From a virus, in the IMG/VR virus record IMGVR_UViG_3300028563_000024, positions 1 to 59,208 of that record: a stretch of 59,208 nt of DNA; one strand, written 5' to 3'. The notes below the pieces were generated by a model, which made no database searches, was not told the DNA's origin, and worked only from the letters and a program-made list of their open reading frames with translations. Below are positions 1 through 7,470 of the stretch, piece after piece (within the stretch, counting starts at the first letter, position 1; the number at the start of each line of letters is the position of its first letter). The position numbers were made by a program, and so were the translations under genes.

Positions 1-2
1 AC

Positions 3-149
3 CGTTGGGCTGCTGCGCAAGAGCTTGGCCTGAAGATCCCGGTTGAAGTGCTAAGCTATAAGCGCGCGTATGAACTGTGGGGCACTGAGGAGTGGTGCTC
101 CTGGCTGAAACAACCACCTGTGTTGGAGAGCTATGGAGCTATGCTGTGA
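3..149 (+). CDS. 3' end of an unidentified protein, 5' part outside window
   Basis: An open frame enters from the left edge and gives a 48-residue C-terminal tail ending ESYGAML. The fragment is too short for me to assign a family. Its TGA at 147-149 overlaps the GTG start of the next gene in a GTGA arrangement. That overlap supports translation of both genes from one message and fixes the start of the downstream nuclease. Confidence 0.55.
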   Translation, partial: RWAAAQELGLKIPVEVLSYKRAYELWGTEEWCSWLKQPPVLESYGAML

Positions 150-676
150 AGTTGGGAGGCGGACACGCGAAGGGAGCAGCGTTTGAAAGGGACGTTTGTA
201 GGCGTTTGTCTCTTTGGGTTTCGGGAGGAAAGCACACAGACCTATTTTGGCGAAGTTCTCTCAGCGGTGGTCGGGCAACCGTTGCTCATAAGCGCGGCGG
301 TTTGGTTCGGCAAGCTGGAGATATCTGCGCCGTTGTTCCTGAAGGACACGCTTTAACCGACCGAATATTTCTAGAGTGCAAGCACGTCAGAAGTCTGGAC
401 TTGGAGTCCTTTCTTTTGCGGGACAAGGGCGTACTCGCAGGCTTTTGGAGAACGGCCGTTCAAGAGGCTGCGAAATACGAACGCGAGCCACTGATCATTG
501 CACGACAGAACCGATGCAAAGATATCATTGTATTTAGGCAAGCCTCACTTCAGGCGATCGTTCCTACGTTTACTGGAACATATATCTTGAGCAGTAAACT
601 TGGCCAGGGCGCTGTAGAAATTCGTATGTTTGAGGACCTCCTTGCCGTGCCGTTTACTGGTGGGAAAAGCACGTGA
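146..676 (+). CDS. PD-(D/E)XK family nuclease
   Basis: This 176-residue protein has the spaced acidic and lysine residues of the PD-(D/E)XK nuclease core: Glu14 in AAFERDV, Asp59 in QAGDICAV and E77-C-K79 in FLECKH. Families with this core include phage Holliday-junction resolvases and restriction-type or recombination nucleases. The exact subfamily is not decided. The frame is open upstream to 92, but GTG 146 is preferred because it overlaps the previous stop (GTGA) and has GGAG just upstream. It ends in another GTGA overlap with the SbcD-like gene, so a role in recombination or DNA end processing is inferred. Confidence 0.7.
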   Translation: MKLGGGHAKGAAFERDVCRRLSLWVSGGKHTDLFWRSSLSGGRATVAHKRGGLVRQAGDICAVVPEGHALTDRIFLECKHVRSLDLESFLLRDKGVLAGFWRTAVQEAAKYEREPLIIARQNRCKDIIVFRQASLQAIVPTFTGTYILSSKLGQGAVEIRMFEDLLAVPFTGGKST

Positions 677-1692
677 CAATTCTGGTTACTGCTGATTGGC
701 ATGTTTCTGAGAATCCCAGAGACAACTACCGCTGGCTCTGGCTGAGGAAGCTCCCGAAGCTGCTGCAGAAGCACAAGGTCGATCTGCTTCTTGTCTTGGG
801 AGATCTTTCAGAGGCGAAGGGCCGCCACGAGGCTGAACTCGTTAACCAGTTGGTAGATATTTTCCGAGAACTAGCTGAAATCTGCCCTGTTGTCGTGCTT
901 CAGGGGAACCATGATGGGTTTTCGGCTGACAACCCCTTCTTTCGGTTTCTAGAGGCCATAGAGCGTGTTTCGTGGGTAGGCCGCCCCACCCCTAGCCGAG
1001 AGTTCCAAAACGTACCAGTGTTCTGCCAAAAGGCGCTGGGACGGGGGGCTATATTTCTGCCCCACAGCCCTAGCCCAGAGCGGGATTGGACTAAGCTAGA
1101 CCTTAAGTCGTACGATTGGGCGTTTACGCATCAATGCTACGAAAACTCGGAAAGCGAGTCAGGCTTCAAGCTTCCTGGAACGCCCCTGAGCGTCTTCCCG
1201 AGGGGCCTTAAGGTTATCTCGGGCGATATTCACAAACCGCAAACGGTTGGGCCTGTGACTTACGTTGGAAGTCCGTATGCGATCGATTTTGGTGATTCCT
1301 TCGAACCGAGGGTACTTCTGATCAATGACAAAGGCCAGCTTCAGTCTCTTCTATGCGAAGGCCCTCAGAAGCGGCTGGTTGAGATCAAGTCTGTGTCTGA
1401 ACTGAAGGCGGTCAAGGGACTGAGTCCTGAAGACATCCTTAAAGTCCGTGTGGAGATAGCTCCAGCCCAACATGCAGAATGGCCAGAGATTGTAACCAAA
1501 GTCAGAGCGTGGGGCTTGGATAACAAGTACGATATTTATGCAGTCCAACCTAACGTCAAAGCGGAACGCAGGAGTATGTCTAAGGTAAGGAAAGATGCAC
1601 CAAAGCGGTCCGATGTGGAGTTGCTTAGAGAATATGCACAGCGCCGCCAGGTAGACGAGAAGACGTTGAAGGCTGGAGAAACTCTACTGTGA
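673..1692 (+). CDS. SbcD/Mre11-like metallophosphoesterase (recombination nuclease subunit)
   Basis: This 339-residue protein carries the calcineurin-like phosphoesterase motifs in order: Asp8-x-His10 (ADWH), G43-D44 (LGDLSE), N79-H80-D81 (GNHDGF), His153 and G184-D185-I-H187 (GDIHKPQ). These are the two-metal site of SbcD, Mre11 and T4 gp47. With an SbcC/Rad50 partner such enzymes trim double-strand ends and hairpins. The partner is encoded at 5404-7248 on the same strand, unusually separated by about 3.7 kb of tiny genes. The GTG start overlaps the nuclease stop. Confidence 0.9.
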   Translation: MTILVTADWHVSENPRDNYRWLWLRKLPKLLQKHKVDLLLVLGDLSEAKGRHEAELVNQLVDIFRELAEICPVVVLQGNHDGFSADNPFFRFLEAIERVSWVGRPTPSREFQNVPVFCQKALGRGAIFLPHSPSPERDWTKLDLKSYDWAFTHQCYENSESESGFKLPGTPLSVFPRGLKVISGDIHKPQTVGPVTYVGSPYAIDFGDSFEPRVLLINDKGQLQSLLCEGPQKRLVEIKSVSELKAVKGLSPEDILKVRVEIAPAQHAEWPEIVTKVRAWGLDNKYDIYAVQPNVKAERRSMSKVRKDAPKRSDVELLREYAQRRQVDEKTLKAGETLL

Positions 1693-1710
1693 CGAAGTCT
1701 AGCGCTTAGC

Positions 1711-1740
1711 GTCGGCGACCGCCAGAATTATGCAGGAGAG
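1711..1740 (+). promoter_or_regulatory. Repeated leader element, copy A
   Basis: The segment before the ATG at 1745 reads GTCGG, ACCG, CAGA, TTATGCA and GGAGA in that order. The same words recur in the same order at 1927-1957 before the ATG at 1964. The upstream flank (TGACGAAGTCTAGCGCTTA) resembles the flank of the copy at 2324-2340. The 3' part contains the ribosome binding site. Whether the rest acts as promoter, operator or RNA element cannot be told from sequence. Confidence 0.5.
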
Positions 1741-1744
1741 ATAG

Positions 1745-1897
1745 ATGGAAACCGGAGAAAAGCTAAAGCACGGGACCAAGGACGACATCGAGGCTGTGGC
1801 GGTCGCCATTGAATTGGTCGATTCTCACGCCAGCGAACTTTACGCAAGGGCCGCTATCCACGCCCTGGAAAAGCGCGGCTGGCGTCCACCACGATAA
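1745..1897 (+). CDS. Small protein, 50 residues, unknown
   Basis: ATG 1745 follows GCAGGAGAGATAG, a strong ribosome binding site. The product starts METGEKLKHG and ends RGWRPPR, and looks like a single helical unit with mixed charge. No family was recognised. It is the first of the block of tiny genes between the SbcD-like and SbcC-like genes, where early host-takeover proteins are often found; that role is only inferred. Confidence 0.65.
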   Translation: METGEKLKHGTKDDIEAVAVAIELVDSHASELYARAAIHALEKRGWRPPR

Positions 1898-1926
1898 GTA
1901 CCGTGTGAGCAAATAACGCAACGCGC

Positions 1927-1957
1927 GTCGGTCACCGGCAGATTTATGCACAGGAGA
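1927..1957 (+). promoter_or_regulatory. Repeated leader element, copy B
   Basis: Second copy of the element described at 1711-1740, here with CA inserted before GGAGA. It sits directly upstream of the ATG at 1964. Conservation extends beyond the ribosome binding site itself. Confidence 0.5.
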
Positions 1958-1963
1958 AAGACA

Positions 1964-2305
1964 ATGCTTGCAATCCCAATACTCGACCGCGTTTCGGTGG
2001 CCTTCGGTGAGATCAAGCACATGCCGAAGTACGAAACGATCCCCGAGGAATTTAAGCGCCACAACGGCAACGCCTACTGCAAGGCCGTAACGAAGTGGTT
2101 CTTTAGCGGGGCCAAGGCCCACCCCGGCGGCATCAATATCGACGGCGTGAAGTTCACCGCCAAGCCAACCGTGGATGCAGTCGCAGCGCTGGCCGCGATC
2201 CGTGCAGTGCTTGGATCATTCGAGCCGAAGCACGAACACAAAGAGGCGGCCTGCGCTTACATGCTTTCGGAGTGGTTCGACATCGAGACAGCCAAAGCCG
2301 CGTGA
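1964..2305 (+). CDS. Small unknown early protein, 113 residues
   Basis: The start at 1964 is chosen because CAGGAG lies 7-12 bases upstream; the frame is open to 1946 but lacks a site there. The protein starts MLAIPILDRV and is a soluble mixed alpha/beta-looking sequence with no signal peptide, membrane segment or Cys cluster. No family was recognised. Confidence 0.6.
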   Translation: MLAIPILDRVSVAFGEIKHMPKYETIPEEFKRHNGNAYCKAVTKWFFSGAKAHPGGINIDGVKFTAKPTVDAVAALAAIRAVLGSFEPKHEHKEAACAYMLSEWFDIETAKAA

Positions 2306-2323
2306 CGAATCTGCCGCTTACGT

Positions 2324-2340
2324 GTCGGCACAACAGGAGA
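2324..2340 (+). promoter_or_regulatory. Repeated leader element, shortened copy C
   Basis: GTCGGCACAACAGGAGA sits just before the ATG at 2346. Its flank at 2303-2320 (TGACGAATCTGCCGCTTA) matches the flank of copy A with few changes, but the CAGA and TTATGCA part is missing. A weaker version (GTGTCG, then GGAG) precedes the gene at 2576. Confidence 0.4.
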
Positions 2341-2345
2341 GCTAC

Positions 2346-2546
2346 ATGACAATAGAAGCGCCTAAGACGTGCCCCTGCTGCGGAGCAGCGTTTTCCAACA
2401 CGACCCCTCGCACTGAGGAGGATTACGAATGTCATTACTACGAATGCGGCGCGTCCATCATTCGGGTGGATAGCGGGAAGCTCGATGAATGCTCCCGCTG
2501 CCCTGACGCGCTTCGCGTGGCGCTCAGAAAGCTAAACGCGGCGTAG
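2346..2546 (+). CDS. Small zinc-ribbon-like protein, 66 residues
   Basis: Seven cysteines are arranged as C9-x-C11-C12, C29, C34 and C49-x-x-C52. A zinc-ribbon or Lar-like small zinc protein is the simplest reading. The start at 2346 follows CAGGAGAG; the frame is open upstream to 2175 but that part overlaps the previous gene. Such small phage zinc proteins bind nucleic acid or host proteins; no specific target is visible. Confidence 0.6.
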   Translation: MTIEAPKTCPCCGAAFSNTTPRTEEDYECHYYECGASIIRVDSGKLDECSRCPDALRVALRKLNAA

Positions 2547-2575
2547 TCGTGTCGTAACTGATGGAGCAGATGAAA

Positions 2576-2842
2576 ATGAGCAAGAACACCGAAGATTACG
2601 TTTGGGCCTTGCAGCGGGTTTTCAACTTGTTGCGCGCTGACTTCCCTATTGGGGCGCTGGCCAAGCTGCCTGCTGGCGGCAATGAGTGTGAGGCGCTGAT
2701 TCAAGAGGCCGTGGATGTTATTCGAGAGGTTCTTGAGCCCGACGATATTCCGGCCCCAAAGCCCACGACCGCCGCAGATGCGATTGAGGACATCCGCGCC
2801 GACATTCGTCAGTTCACCGATGCACAAATTCCCCGTTCATAG
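2576..2842 (+). CDS. Small unknown protein, 88 residues
   Basis: Three in-frame ATGs occur at 2561, 2570 and 2576. The last is preferred because GGAG lies nine bases upstream, although that GGAG is inside the longer frame. The product starts MSKNTEDYVW and is helical and acidic with a Pro-rich linker near the end. No family was recognised. Confidence 0.55.
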   Translation: MSKNTEDYVWALQRVFNLLRADFPIGALAKLPAGGNECEALIQEAVDVIREVLEPDDIPAPKPTTAADAIEDIRADIRQFTDAQIPRS

Positions 2843-2864
2843 CTAGTTCTCAAACGAGGTCGCC

Positions 2865-3110
2865 ATGGCATCAGTTATTCGATACGCCGCCCGATGGGCG
2901 ACCAGCCAAGAGCGCGTAGCTAACGATGGCGCGAACGCTGTCGTTGAGGATGTTTCGTTTCCTCCAATAAAAGTTCTCTGCTTCGTCTCGCCAATGGCGT
3001 TGGCGGAACGGATGGCTTGCGCTCTGAATTTTGCCGAGCGGTTTGATTTGGCCGAACTCAAGCGCATGAGTGTTGCGCTCGGTTACAGCAGTTCTCCGGA
3101 GAATAAGTGA
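2865..3110 (+). CDS. Small unknown protein, 81 residues
   Basis: ATG 2865 follows a GAGG site. The sequence starts MASVIRYAAR and has a hydrophobic central stretch (IKVLCFVSPMALAE) followed by a charged helix. No family was recognised. Its TGA directly abuts the ATG of the next gene at 3111. Confidence 0.55.
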   Translation: MASVIRYAARWATSQERVANDGANAVVEDVSFPPIKVLCFVSPMALAERMACALNFAERFDLAELKRMSVALGYSSSPENK

Positions 3111-3329
3111 ATGCCGACATTGGCCCAAATCGAACGCGATCTGGCGTTAGATGAAAACGAAAAGCTCAAGGATGAGATCGAGCGGCTGCGGACTGTGATG
3201 CAGGAAGCCTGCGATCTGTTGGCGGAGCGGTTGCTCGGCAGTCCGGCGCGCTCGGCCGGTCACAACGCTCGGGTGCGACTTGAGTATGCGCTTCGTGGCG
3301 TTGATCAGCAGAATGAGGACAGGAAATGA
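3111..3329 (+). CDS. Small coiled-coil-like protein, 72 residues
   Basis: A CCGGAG site lies just upstream. Residues from about 12 to 45 (ALDENEKLKDEIERLR and on) form a charged amphipathic helix likely to self-associate. The function is unknown. The end overlaps the next gene in an ATGA arrangement. Confidence 0.6.
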   Translation: MPTLAQIERDLALDENEKLKDEIERLRTVMQEACDLLAERLLGSPARSAGHNARVRLEYALRGVDQQNEDRK

Positions 3330-3538
3330 GTTTTGAACTCTACACCCGCACGGTACGCATCGGTGGTGACGAGTTGGCCCCCGGCTGCGGCTACCGCGAC
3401 ATCGTAATCCACGAAGTCACGGAGTCCGAATTACAAAGCCTGCGCGCTTACCCTTGGTTCGCGTTGGCTATTGGATTTGTGATCGGCCTAGTCGTAGGCA
3501 GCGGTTATATGGGCTACGCGCTTCATTCTGTTCAGTGA
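3326..3538 (+). CDS. Small single-span membrane protein, 70 residues
   Basis: The start overlaps the previous stop (ATGA). After a soluble N-terminal half, residues 44-66 (FALAIGFVIGLVVGSGYMG) form one clear membrane helix with only a few residues after it. It is probably anchored in the inner membrane. No family was recognised. Confidence 0.6.
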   Translation: MSFELYTRTVRIGGDELAPGCGYRDIVIHEVTESELQSLRAYPWFALAIGFVIGLVVGSGYMGYALHSVQ

Positions 3539-3557
3539 CATCACAACTGAGGCTAAC

Positions 3558-3776
3558 CTGGCGAGAAAAGAAGAAGCGAAGCTAATCCACCCACGCCAGG
3601 CATTGCTGGCGTTGGGCGGCTACAACAACGACGTTGGCCAACTCCTAGCTGCGGCCAGAAACGCACATAGCTTTCTTGTTGACGACTCGTTGGACGCCGA
3701 AAAGGTCCGCAAGGCTATTGCGCCAATCTTGAAGGAAGCTGCCGATCGTGTAGCGCGATGGCACGAGGCGGATTGA
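3558..3776 (+). CDS. Small protein with probable CTG start, 72 residues
   Basis: This frame has good coding character (ARKEEAKLIHPRQALLALGG) but contains no ATG or GTG, and its first TTG lies well inside. The frame is open back to 3498. GAGG at 3549-3552 sits five bases before CTG 3558, which would give a product starting M-A-R-K-E-E-A-K. A CTG start is therefore inferred. The function is unknown; the protein is helical and charged. Confidence 0.5.
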   Translation: MARKEEAKLIHPRQALLALGGYNNDVGQLLAAARNAHSFLVDDSLDAEKVRKAIAPILKEAADRVARWHEAD

Positions 3777-3786
3777 GGCGCATACG

Positions 3787-3936
3787 ATGACAGACCCAGA
3801 GAAAGCGAAGGCCGAGTTTGTACAAGCCCAAGCCGACTACCTGGCAAACGTGCCGGGGGCATGGGAGCGCTACCAATACTGGCGACACGAATTTGTCAGA
3901 TTGAGCGCTGTCGGTGAGGCAGAGAAAAAATCGTGA
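3787..3936 (+). CDS. Very small unknown protein, 49 residues
   Basis: The frame runs from ATG 3787 (MTDPEKAKAEFV) to TGA 3936 and is helical, with several aromatic residues in its second half. The GTGA overlap with the next start at 3933 supports its reality. No family was recognised. Confidence 0.55.
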   Translation: MTDPEKAKAEFVQAQADYLANVPGAWERYQYWRHEFVRLSAVGEAEKKS

Positions 3937-4118
3937 GCGAAGCGGAAACCCAGAAGGTCGGCGACTCGATTAATGTCAGCGTGGTGTTCAGCACCGTGCG
4001 GCTTGAGATCGAATGCAAGAGCGAATACGAGGCGCAGGTTCTCTATGAAGACGTGGTGGAGCGGCTGACCAACGGCGGACAGCTGGGCATCACTCCTGGC
4101 AAACCGCAGCGCGGATAA
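3933..4118 (+). CDS. Small unknown protein, 61 residues
   Basis: GTG start overlapping the previous stop. The sequence starts MSEAETQKVG, followed by a beta-strand-rich stretch (SVVFSTVRLEIECKS) and a helix. No family was recognised. Confidence 0.55.
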   Translation: MSEAETQKVGDSINVSVVFSTVRLEIECKSEYEAQVLYEDVVERLTNGGQLGITPGKPQRG

Positions 4119-4121
4119 GCG

Positions 4122-4301
4122 ATGAGCGCCAGAACCAACGCACTCGACATGGCGCTTTGGCTCGTAAATTGGGCCACGCGCGGCAATGCGTTCATCTTGT
4201 ATTTTCAACACCGGCAGGACGCTATCGTGGCGCTCAAGAAACTGCGCAACCTCGTCGGTCATGGGCAATCAAAAGCAGATTCGGAACAAGCCGATGGATA
4301 A
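4122..4301 (+). CDS. Small unknown protein, 59 residues
   Basis: ATG 4122 begins MSARTNALDMALWL; the middle is aromatic and hydrophobic, the tail polar. The 3' end overlaps the next gene (start 4294) by eight bases. No family was recognised and the ribosome binding site is weak. Confidence 0.45.
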   Translation: MSARTNALDMALWLVNWATRGNAFILYFQHRQDAIVALKKLRNLVGHGQSKADSEQADG

Positions 4302-4479
4302 AACCGATATTGAAGCTGGTGCCAGCTACCTCAGCATCCATGACGTGCCATATCGTGTTGCGGCAGTTGACGGCCAAAGAGTTGTCGCGCGATGTGAGCA
4401 GGGCCGCACCAGCGCTGATTTTGAAATGCCGCTGGATCGTTTTGCTAAATCAATGAAATGCCGAAAACCGGGCAGTTAG
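4294..4479 (+). CDS. Small unknown protein, 61 residues
   Basis: The product starts MDKTDIEAGASY and has a beta-rich middle (YRVAAVDGQRVVARC). The start overlaps the previous gene by eight bases. The frame is open upstream to 4186, but that part coincides with the preceding gene. No family was recognised. Confidence 0.5.
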   Translation: MDKTDIEAGASYLSIHDVPYRVAAVDGQRVVARCEQGRTSADFEMPLDRFAKSMKCRKPGS

Positions 4480-4501
4480 ATGAAAGCCGAGAGGAATTGA
4501 C

Positions 4502-4753
4502 ATGGCCGACAAATTCCCATCGACCATCGATGATGACAACGACTTCGTGAGCCTCGTCTCGTCGCTGTCCAACTACATCCAGAACGAGCGCGTCAGAGCC
4601 TACAACGAGGGCAGCGATGATGAGCGGGATCGGTGCGCGAAAATTGCCGACGAGCACGCCATGTCCGAATGCCGCACAGTGGCTGGAAGCGAAACAGAAG
4701 CCATGAGGCTCGGGGCTCGATCGATTGCTGAGCGCATCAGAAACCCTGACTAG
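4502..4753 (+). CDS. Small unknown protein, 83 residues
   Basis: A GAGAGGA site precedes ATG 4502. The N-terminal third is acidic, followed by a charged helix (NEGSDDERDRCAKIADEH). The C-terminal part (MRLGARSIAERIRNPD) is a common ending in small phage proteins. No specific function. Confidence 0.6.
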   Translation: MADKFPSTIDDDNDFVSLVSSLSNYIQNERVRAYNEGSDDERDRCAKIADEHAMSECRTVAGSETEAMRLGARSIAERIRNPD

Positions 4754-4774
4754 ATGAGAGCGGGAGGAACGTAC

Positions 4775-5005
4775 ATGAGCGCAGAGCAGAACCCCGATGC
4801 CCCGTCGCCGGATTACCAGCGCGGCTGGGATGACTGCTTGGATCACGTCTACAAGGCTCTGGACAAGCAGTTTACGCGCCGAGTTGATCCCCTGCTCAAG
4901 CCAGCCACAACGGCCGTAGCTCCAGATATATCCACGCCGCAGGGACGGCAGAGAGCCGCCGACAATGCGAAGTGGTATCGAGAAAACCTCAAGCCGTTTG
5001 CCTGA
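4775..5005 (+). CDS. Small unknown protein, 76 residues
   Basis: ATG 4775 is preferred over ATG 4754 because GCGGGAGGA lies just before it. The product starts MSAEQNPDAP and contains YQRGWDDCLDHV, a short pattern common in small phage proteins of unknown role. The C-terminus is basic. Confidence 0.6.
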   Translation: MSAEQNPDAPSPDYQRGWDDCLDHVYKALDKQFTRRVDPLLKPATTAVAPDISTPQGRQRAADNAKWYRENLKPFA

Positions 5006-5038
5006 TCCGAATTCAAGAGATAAGAAGCAGATTTAGAC

Positions 5039-5362
5039 ATGGAGATGGACGTGTACGACGTAGAGCAGTCTTGGAAAATGAACGAGCCAGAAAAAGTCCT
5101 GGCGATCATCAAAGAAGTTGGTCTATGGCGACTCGGGAATTGGGACGGCTGCTGTTGCTCGCATTTTAGTCTGCGCAACGTCGATGTCGATATTTCGTGT
5201 GGCAAAGGACGAGAGCAGGCCGTCTGGGTGTCTAGCTCGTCAGGCGATTATGAGGACAAAGAACTGCTCCGACCGATCATGGCGGAAGTGATTAAGCAAG
5301 TGTCAGATCAATCGGGGCGCGGCGGTTCGTTCGCTCAATATTTCGACGAATGGAAACGATGA
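5039..5362 (+). CDS. Unknown early protein, 107 residues
   Basis: The product starts MEMDVYDVEQ and has a central Cys cluster (GCCCSHFS) followed by beta-strand-like and helical segments. The ribosome binding site is weak (AAGAAG about a dozen bases upstream). It is the last small gene before the SbcC-like gene. No family was recognised. Confidence 0.55.
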   Translation: MEMDVYDVEQSWKMNEPEKVLAIIKEVGLWRLGNWDGCCCSHFSLRNVDVDISCGKGREQAVWVSSSSGDYEDKELLRPIMAEVIKQVSDQSGRGGSFAQYFDEWKR

Positions 5363-5403
5363 ACGAATCCGACGAATATGCCTAATAAACGTTAGATTCA
5401 TAC

Positions 5404-7248
5404 ATGAACCTAGAATTTGAGTCGGTTGAGATTGAGCATTTCAAGAGCTTTGCGTCCAAGCAAACGCTCAGCTTTTCCAAACGCAGCTCAGGCGCGTACT
5501 TCCTACGTGGAAGGAACGAGGTTGAACCACGCCTATCTGCGAATGGCGCGGGAAAAAGTTCTGTATTCGATGCCGTAACGTGGTGTCTTTACGGCCGAAC
5601 AGCGTCTGGACTAAAAACCCCCGATCTTAAGAGCTGGGGCTCTTCGCTTACGCCTGTTGTCACTCTAAAACTCAGCCTCGATGACCAGCCTCACACTATC
5701 TGTCGGGCTGCAACCACCAACGGTCTAGAAATTGACGGGCGCTCTGTCGGAAACGACGAAGCTGCCAAGCTCGTTGGTTTGGATTTCGATGTCTTCACCA
5801 ATACTATTCTCCTAGCGCAAGGCCAACCGCTCTTCTTTGACCGCACGCCCAAAGACAAGATGCAGCTGTTTTCTGCAGTACTCAACCTGGAGCGTTGGGA
5901 AGACCGTTCAGCTACAGCCTCAGCCAAAGTGCGCGAGCTGGAACAGCTTGAAGCCGAACTTAAGGGCGAGCTGACCGGCGCTGAGGCTTCGCTTGAACAA
6001 GCTGAAGAGCTTCTCAAGAAGACGCAGGAGCGCTCGGCTGAATGGATAACAGAACGCCAGAAGCTGAGTGTAACCGCTAAGGCCGACCTTAAGGAAAAGC
6101 GGTCTTTGTTGGAGAAGCAGCGCACCAAGCTGGATGCTGCTGAACTAGCCTGGGATGGATTCGCCACAGAGCTGAAAGCGTTGCGAAGGACATTGCCGGG
6201 AATAAACCGGCAATCCAGCGCGGCTCAGATAGACTACAACGCTGCTCTTCTTAGAGAGAGGCAACTTAAGGCTGATCAGAAGCGCTTAGAGGAAGAGCTC
6301 GCTTCCTTAGACAAGGCCCGTAAATGCCCGACTTGTGGTCAGCCAATCAAGAAGGCTGATCTGAGGGAGCACAAGGCTGAACTAGAGGACCGCTTAGAAG
6401 CCCTAGAGACGGCCCTGGAGGAGCTTCCGCTCAAAGCCCTTAAGGGGGCCGCTGAGGCGGCTGAAACCGCTCTAAAGCACTCTCAGGCCGACGAGGAGGG
6501 CTTTGCGAGCAGGGAGGAAGCGGCCTTAACTACGCTGACGCCTTTACGCGCTCAGATTGCTGAGCTTCAGACTCAAGTCATAGAGCTGAGCAAGGCGCAG
6601 GCTTCTCAACAAGACCAGACCAATCCCTTTACTGAGCAAGCCCAAGACCTCCGTCGCAAGAAAGCTCAGGCTGAGGCGAATATTCAGGGCTTGGAGGAGG
6701 ACTTGACAAAGGCGGCTCGGCAGATCGAGCGCACCAAATTCTGGGTCAAGGGATTCAAAGACGTTGCACTCTACTGCATTGAAGAGGTTTTGCAGGAGCT
6801 GGAGCTGACTACGAACGTGATGCTGACAGAGGTTGGGCTGGAGGGGTGGCGTGTGGAGTATGCTTTGGAACGAGAGACCAAGAGCGGAACTACACAGAGA
6901 GGCATGAACGTCAGCATCTTTTCGCCACAGAATAAGCAGGCGGTGCGATATGAAAGCTGGTCTGGTGGTGAGGGCCAGCGTCTGCGAATTGTTGGAGCTC
7001 TAGCCTTGTCAGAAGTCTTGCTGAATCATGCAGGCGTAAGCTGTAACCTTGAGGTTTTGGACGAGCCCACACGACACTTGAGCGCAAACGGGGTCAAAGA
7101 CCTTTGTGAGTACCTGAGCGAACGGGCGAGACGGCTGGAGAAGAAGATATTCGTGATCGACCATATGGCGCGAGAGTCAACGGACTTCGCCGGGGTCATT
7201 ACAGTGGTGAAAACACCTAAGGGTTCTGTGGTAGAGGACGGAATATGA
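5404..7248 (+). CDS. SbcC/Rad50-like SMC-type ATPase (recombination nuclease subunit)
   Basis: This 614-residue protein has the full Rad50 layout. The Walker A is NGAGKSS with Lys51. Long coiled coils flank a zinc hook, C308-P-T-C311. The ABC signature SGGEGQ begins at about residue 520, and the Walker B is VLDEP with D553-E554. ATP binding by such proteins clamps DNA and controls the paired nuclease, here the product of 673-1692. It is compact compared with bacterial SbcC (about 1000 residues) and closer to T4 gp46. ATG 5404 follows a short gap without a strong ribosome binding site. Confidence 0.92.
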   Translation: MNLEFESVEIEHFKSFASKQTLSFSKRSSGAYFLRGRNEVEPRLSANGAGKSSVFDAVTWCLYGRTASGLKTPDLKSWGSSLTPVVTLKLSLDDQPHTICRAATTNGLEIDGRSVGNDEAAKLVGLDFDVFTNTILLAQGQPLFFDRTPKDKMQLFSAVLNLERWEDRSATASAKVRELEQLEAELKGELTGAEASLEQAEELLKKTQERSAEWITERQKLSVTAKADLKEKRSLLEKQRTKLDAAELAWDGFATELKALRRTLPGINRQSSAAQIDYNAALLRERQLKADQKRLEEELASLDKARKCPTCGQPIKKADLREHKAELEDRLEALETALEELPLKALKGAAEAAETALKHSQADEEGFASREEAALTTLTPLRAQIAELQTQVIELSKAQASQQDQTNPFTEQAQDLRRKKAQAEANIQGLEEDLTKAARQIERTKFWVKGFKDVALYCIEEVLQELELTTNVMLTEVGLEGWRVEYALERETKSGTTQRGMNVSIFSPQNKQAVRYESWSGGEGQRLRIVGALALSEVLLNHAGVSCNLEVLDEPTRHLSANGVKDLCEYLSERARRLEKKIFVIDHMARESTDFAGVITVVKTPKGSVVEDGI

Positions 7249-7409
7249 CTGCCGCAGCGTGGACGTTCTATGCCATCTCCGTTCTCCTTATGTTTGAGCG
7301 TCTCAAGCAACTTGAACGGTCTTATCCTGCACTGACATCGCTCTTCTACTGTAGCGGAATAATGTTGGCGTTCATGTTGTTGGACCGCATTCTGACAGTG
7401 ATTGGCTAA
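7245..7409 (+). CDS. Small membrane protein with two spans, 54 residues
   Basis: The ATGA overlap with the SbcC-like stop supports translation. The sequence has two hydrophobic segments (residues 5-16 and about 31-46) around a charged turn, MFERLKQLERSY. It is the last plus-strand gene before the convergence hairpin. The function is unknown; it is too small and misplaced for a confident holin call. Confidence 0.55.
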   Translation: MTAAAWTFYAISVLLMFERLKQLERSYPALTSLFYCSGIMLAFMLLDRILTVIG

Positions 7410-7417
7410 AATAGCAA

Positions 7418-7443
7418 AAAGCCCCAGATTGCTCCAGGGCTTT
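7418..7443 (-). terminator. Hairpin terminator at the convergence point
   Basis: AAAGCCC at 7418-7424 pairs with GGGCTTT at 7437-7443 across a 12-base loop. Read on the minus strand, the stem is followed by further T residues (GGGCTTTTTGC), as expected for intrinsic termination of the late transcript. It lies between the end of the plus-strand genes and the end of the minus-strand genes and may work in both directions, but the plus-strand T tract is short. Confidence 0.65.
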
Positions 7444-7470
7444 CGGCAGCTTTCTGTTTGCAACAGTAGC

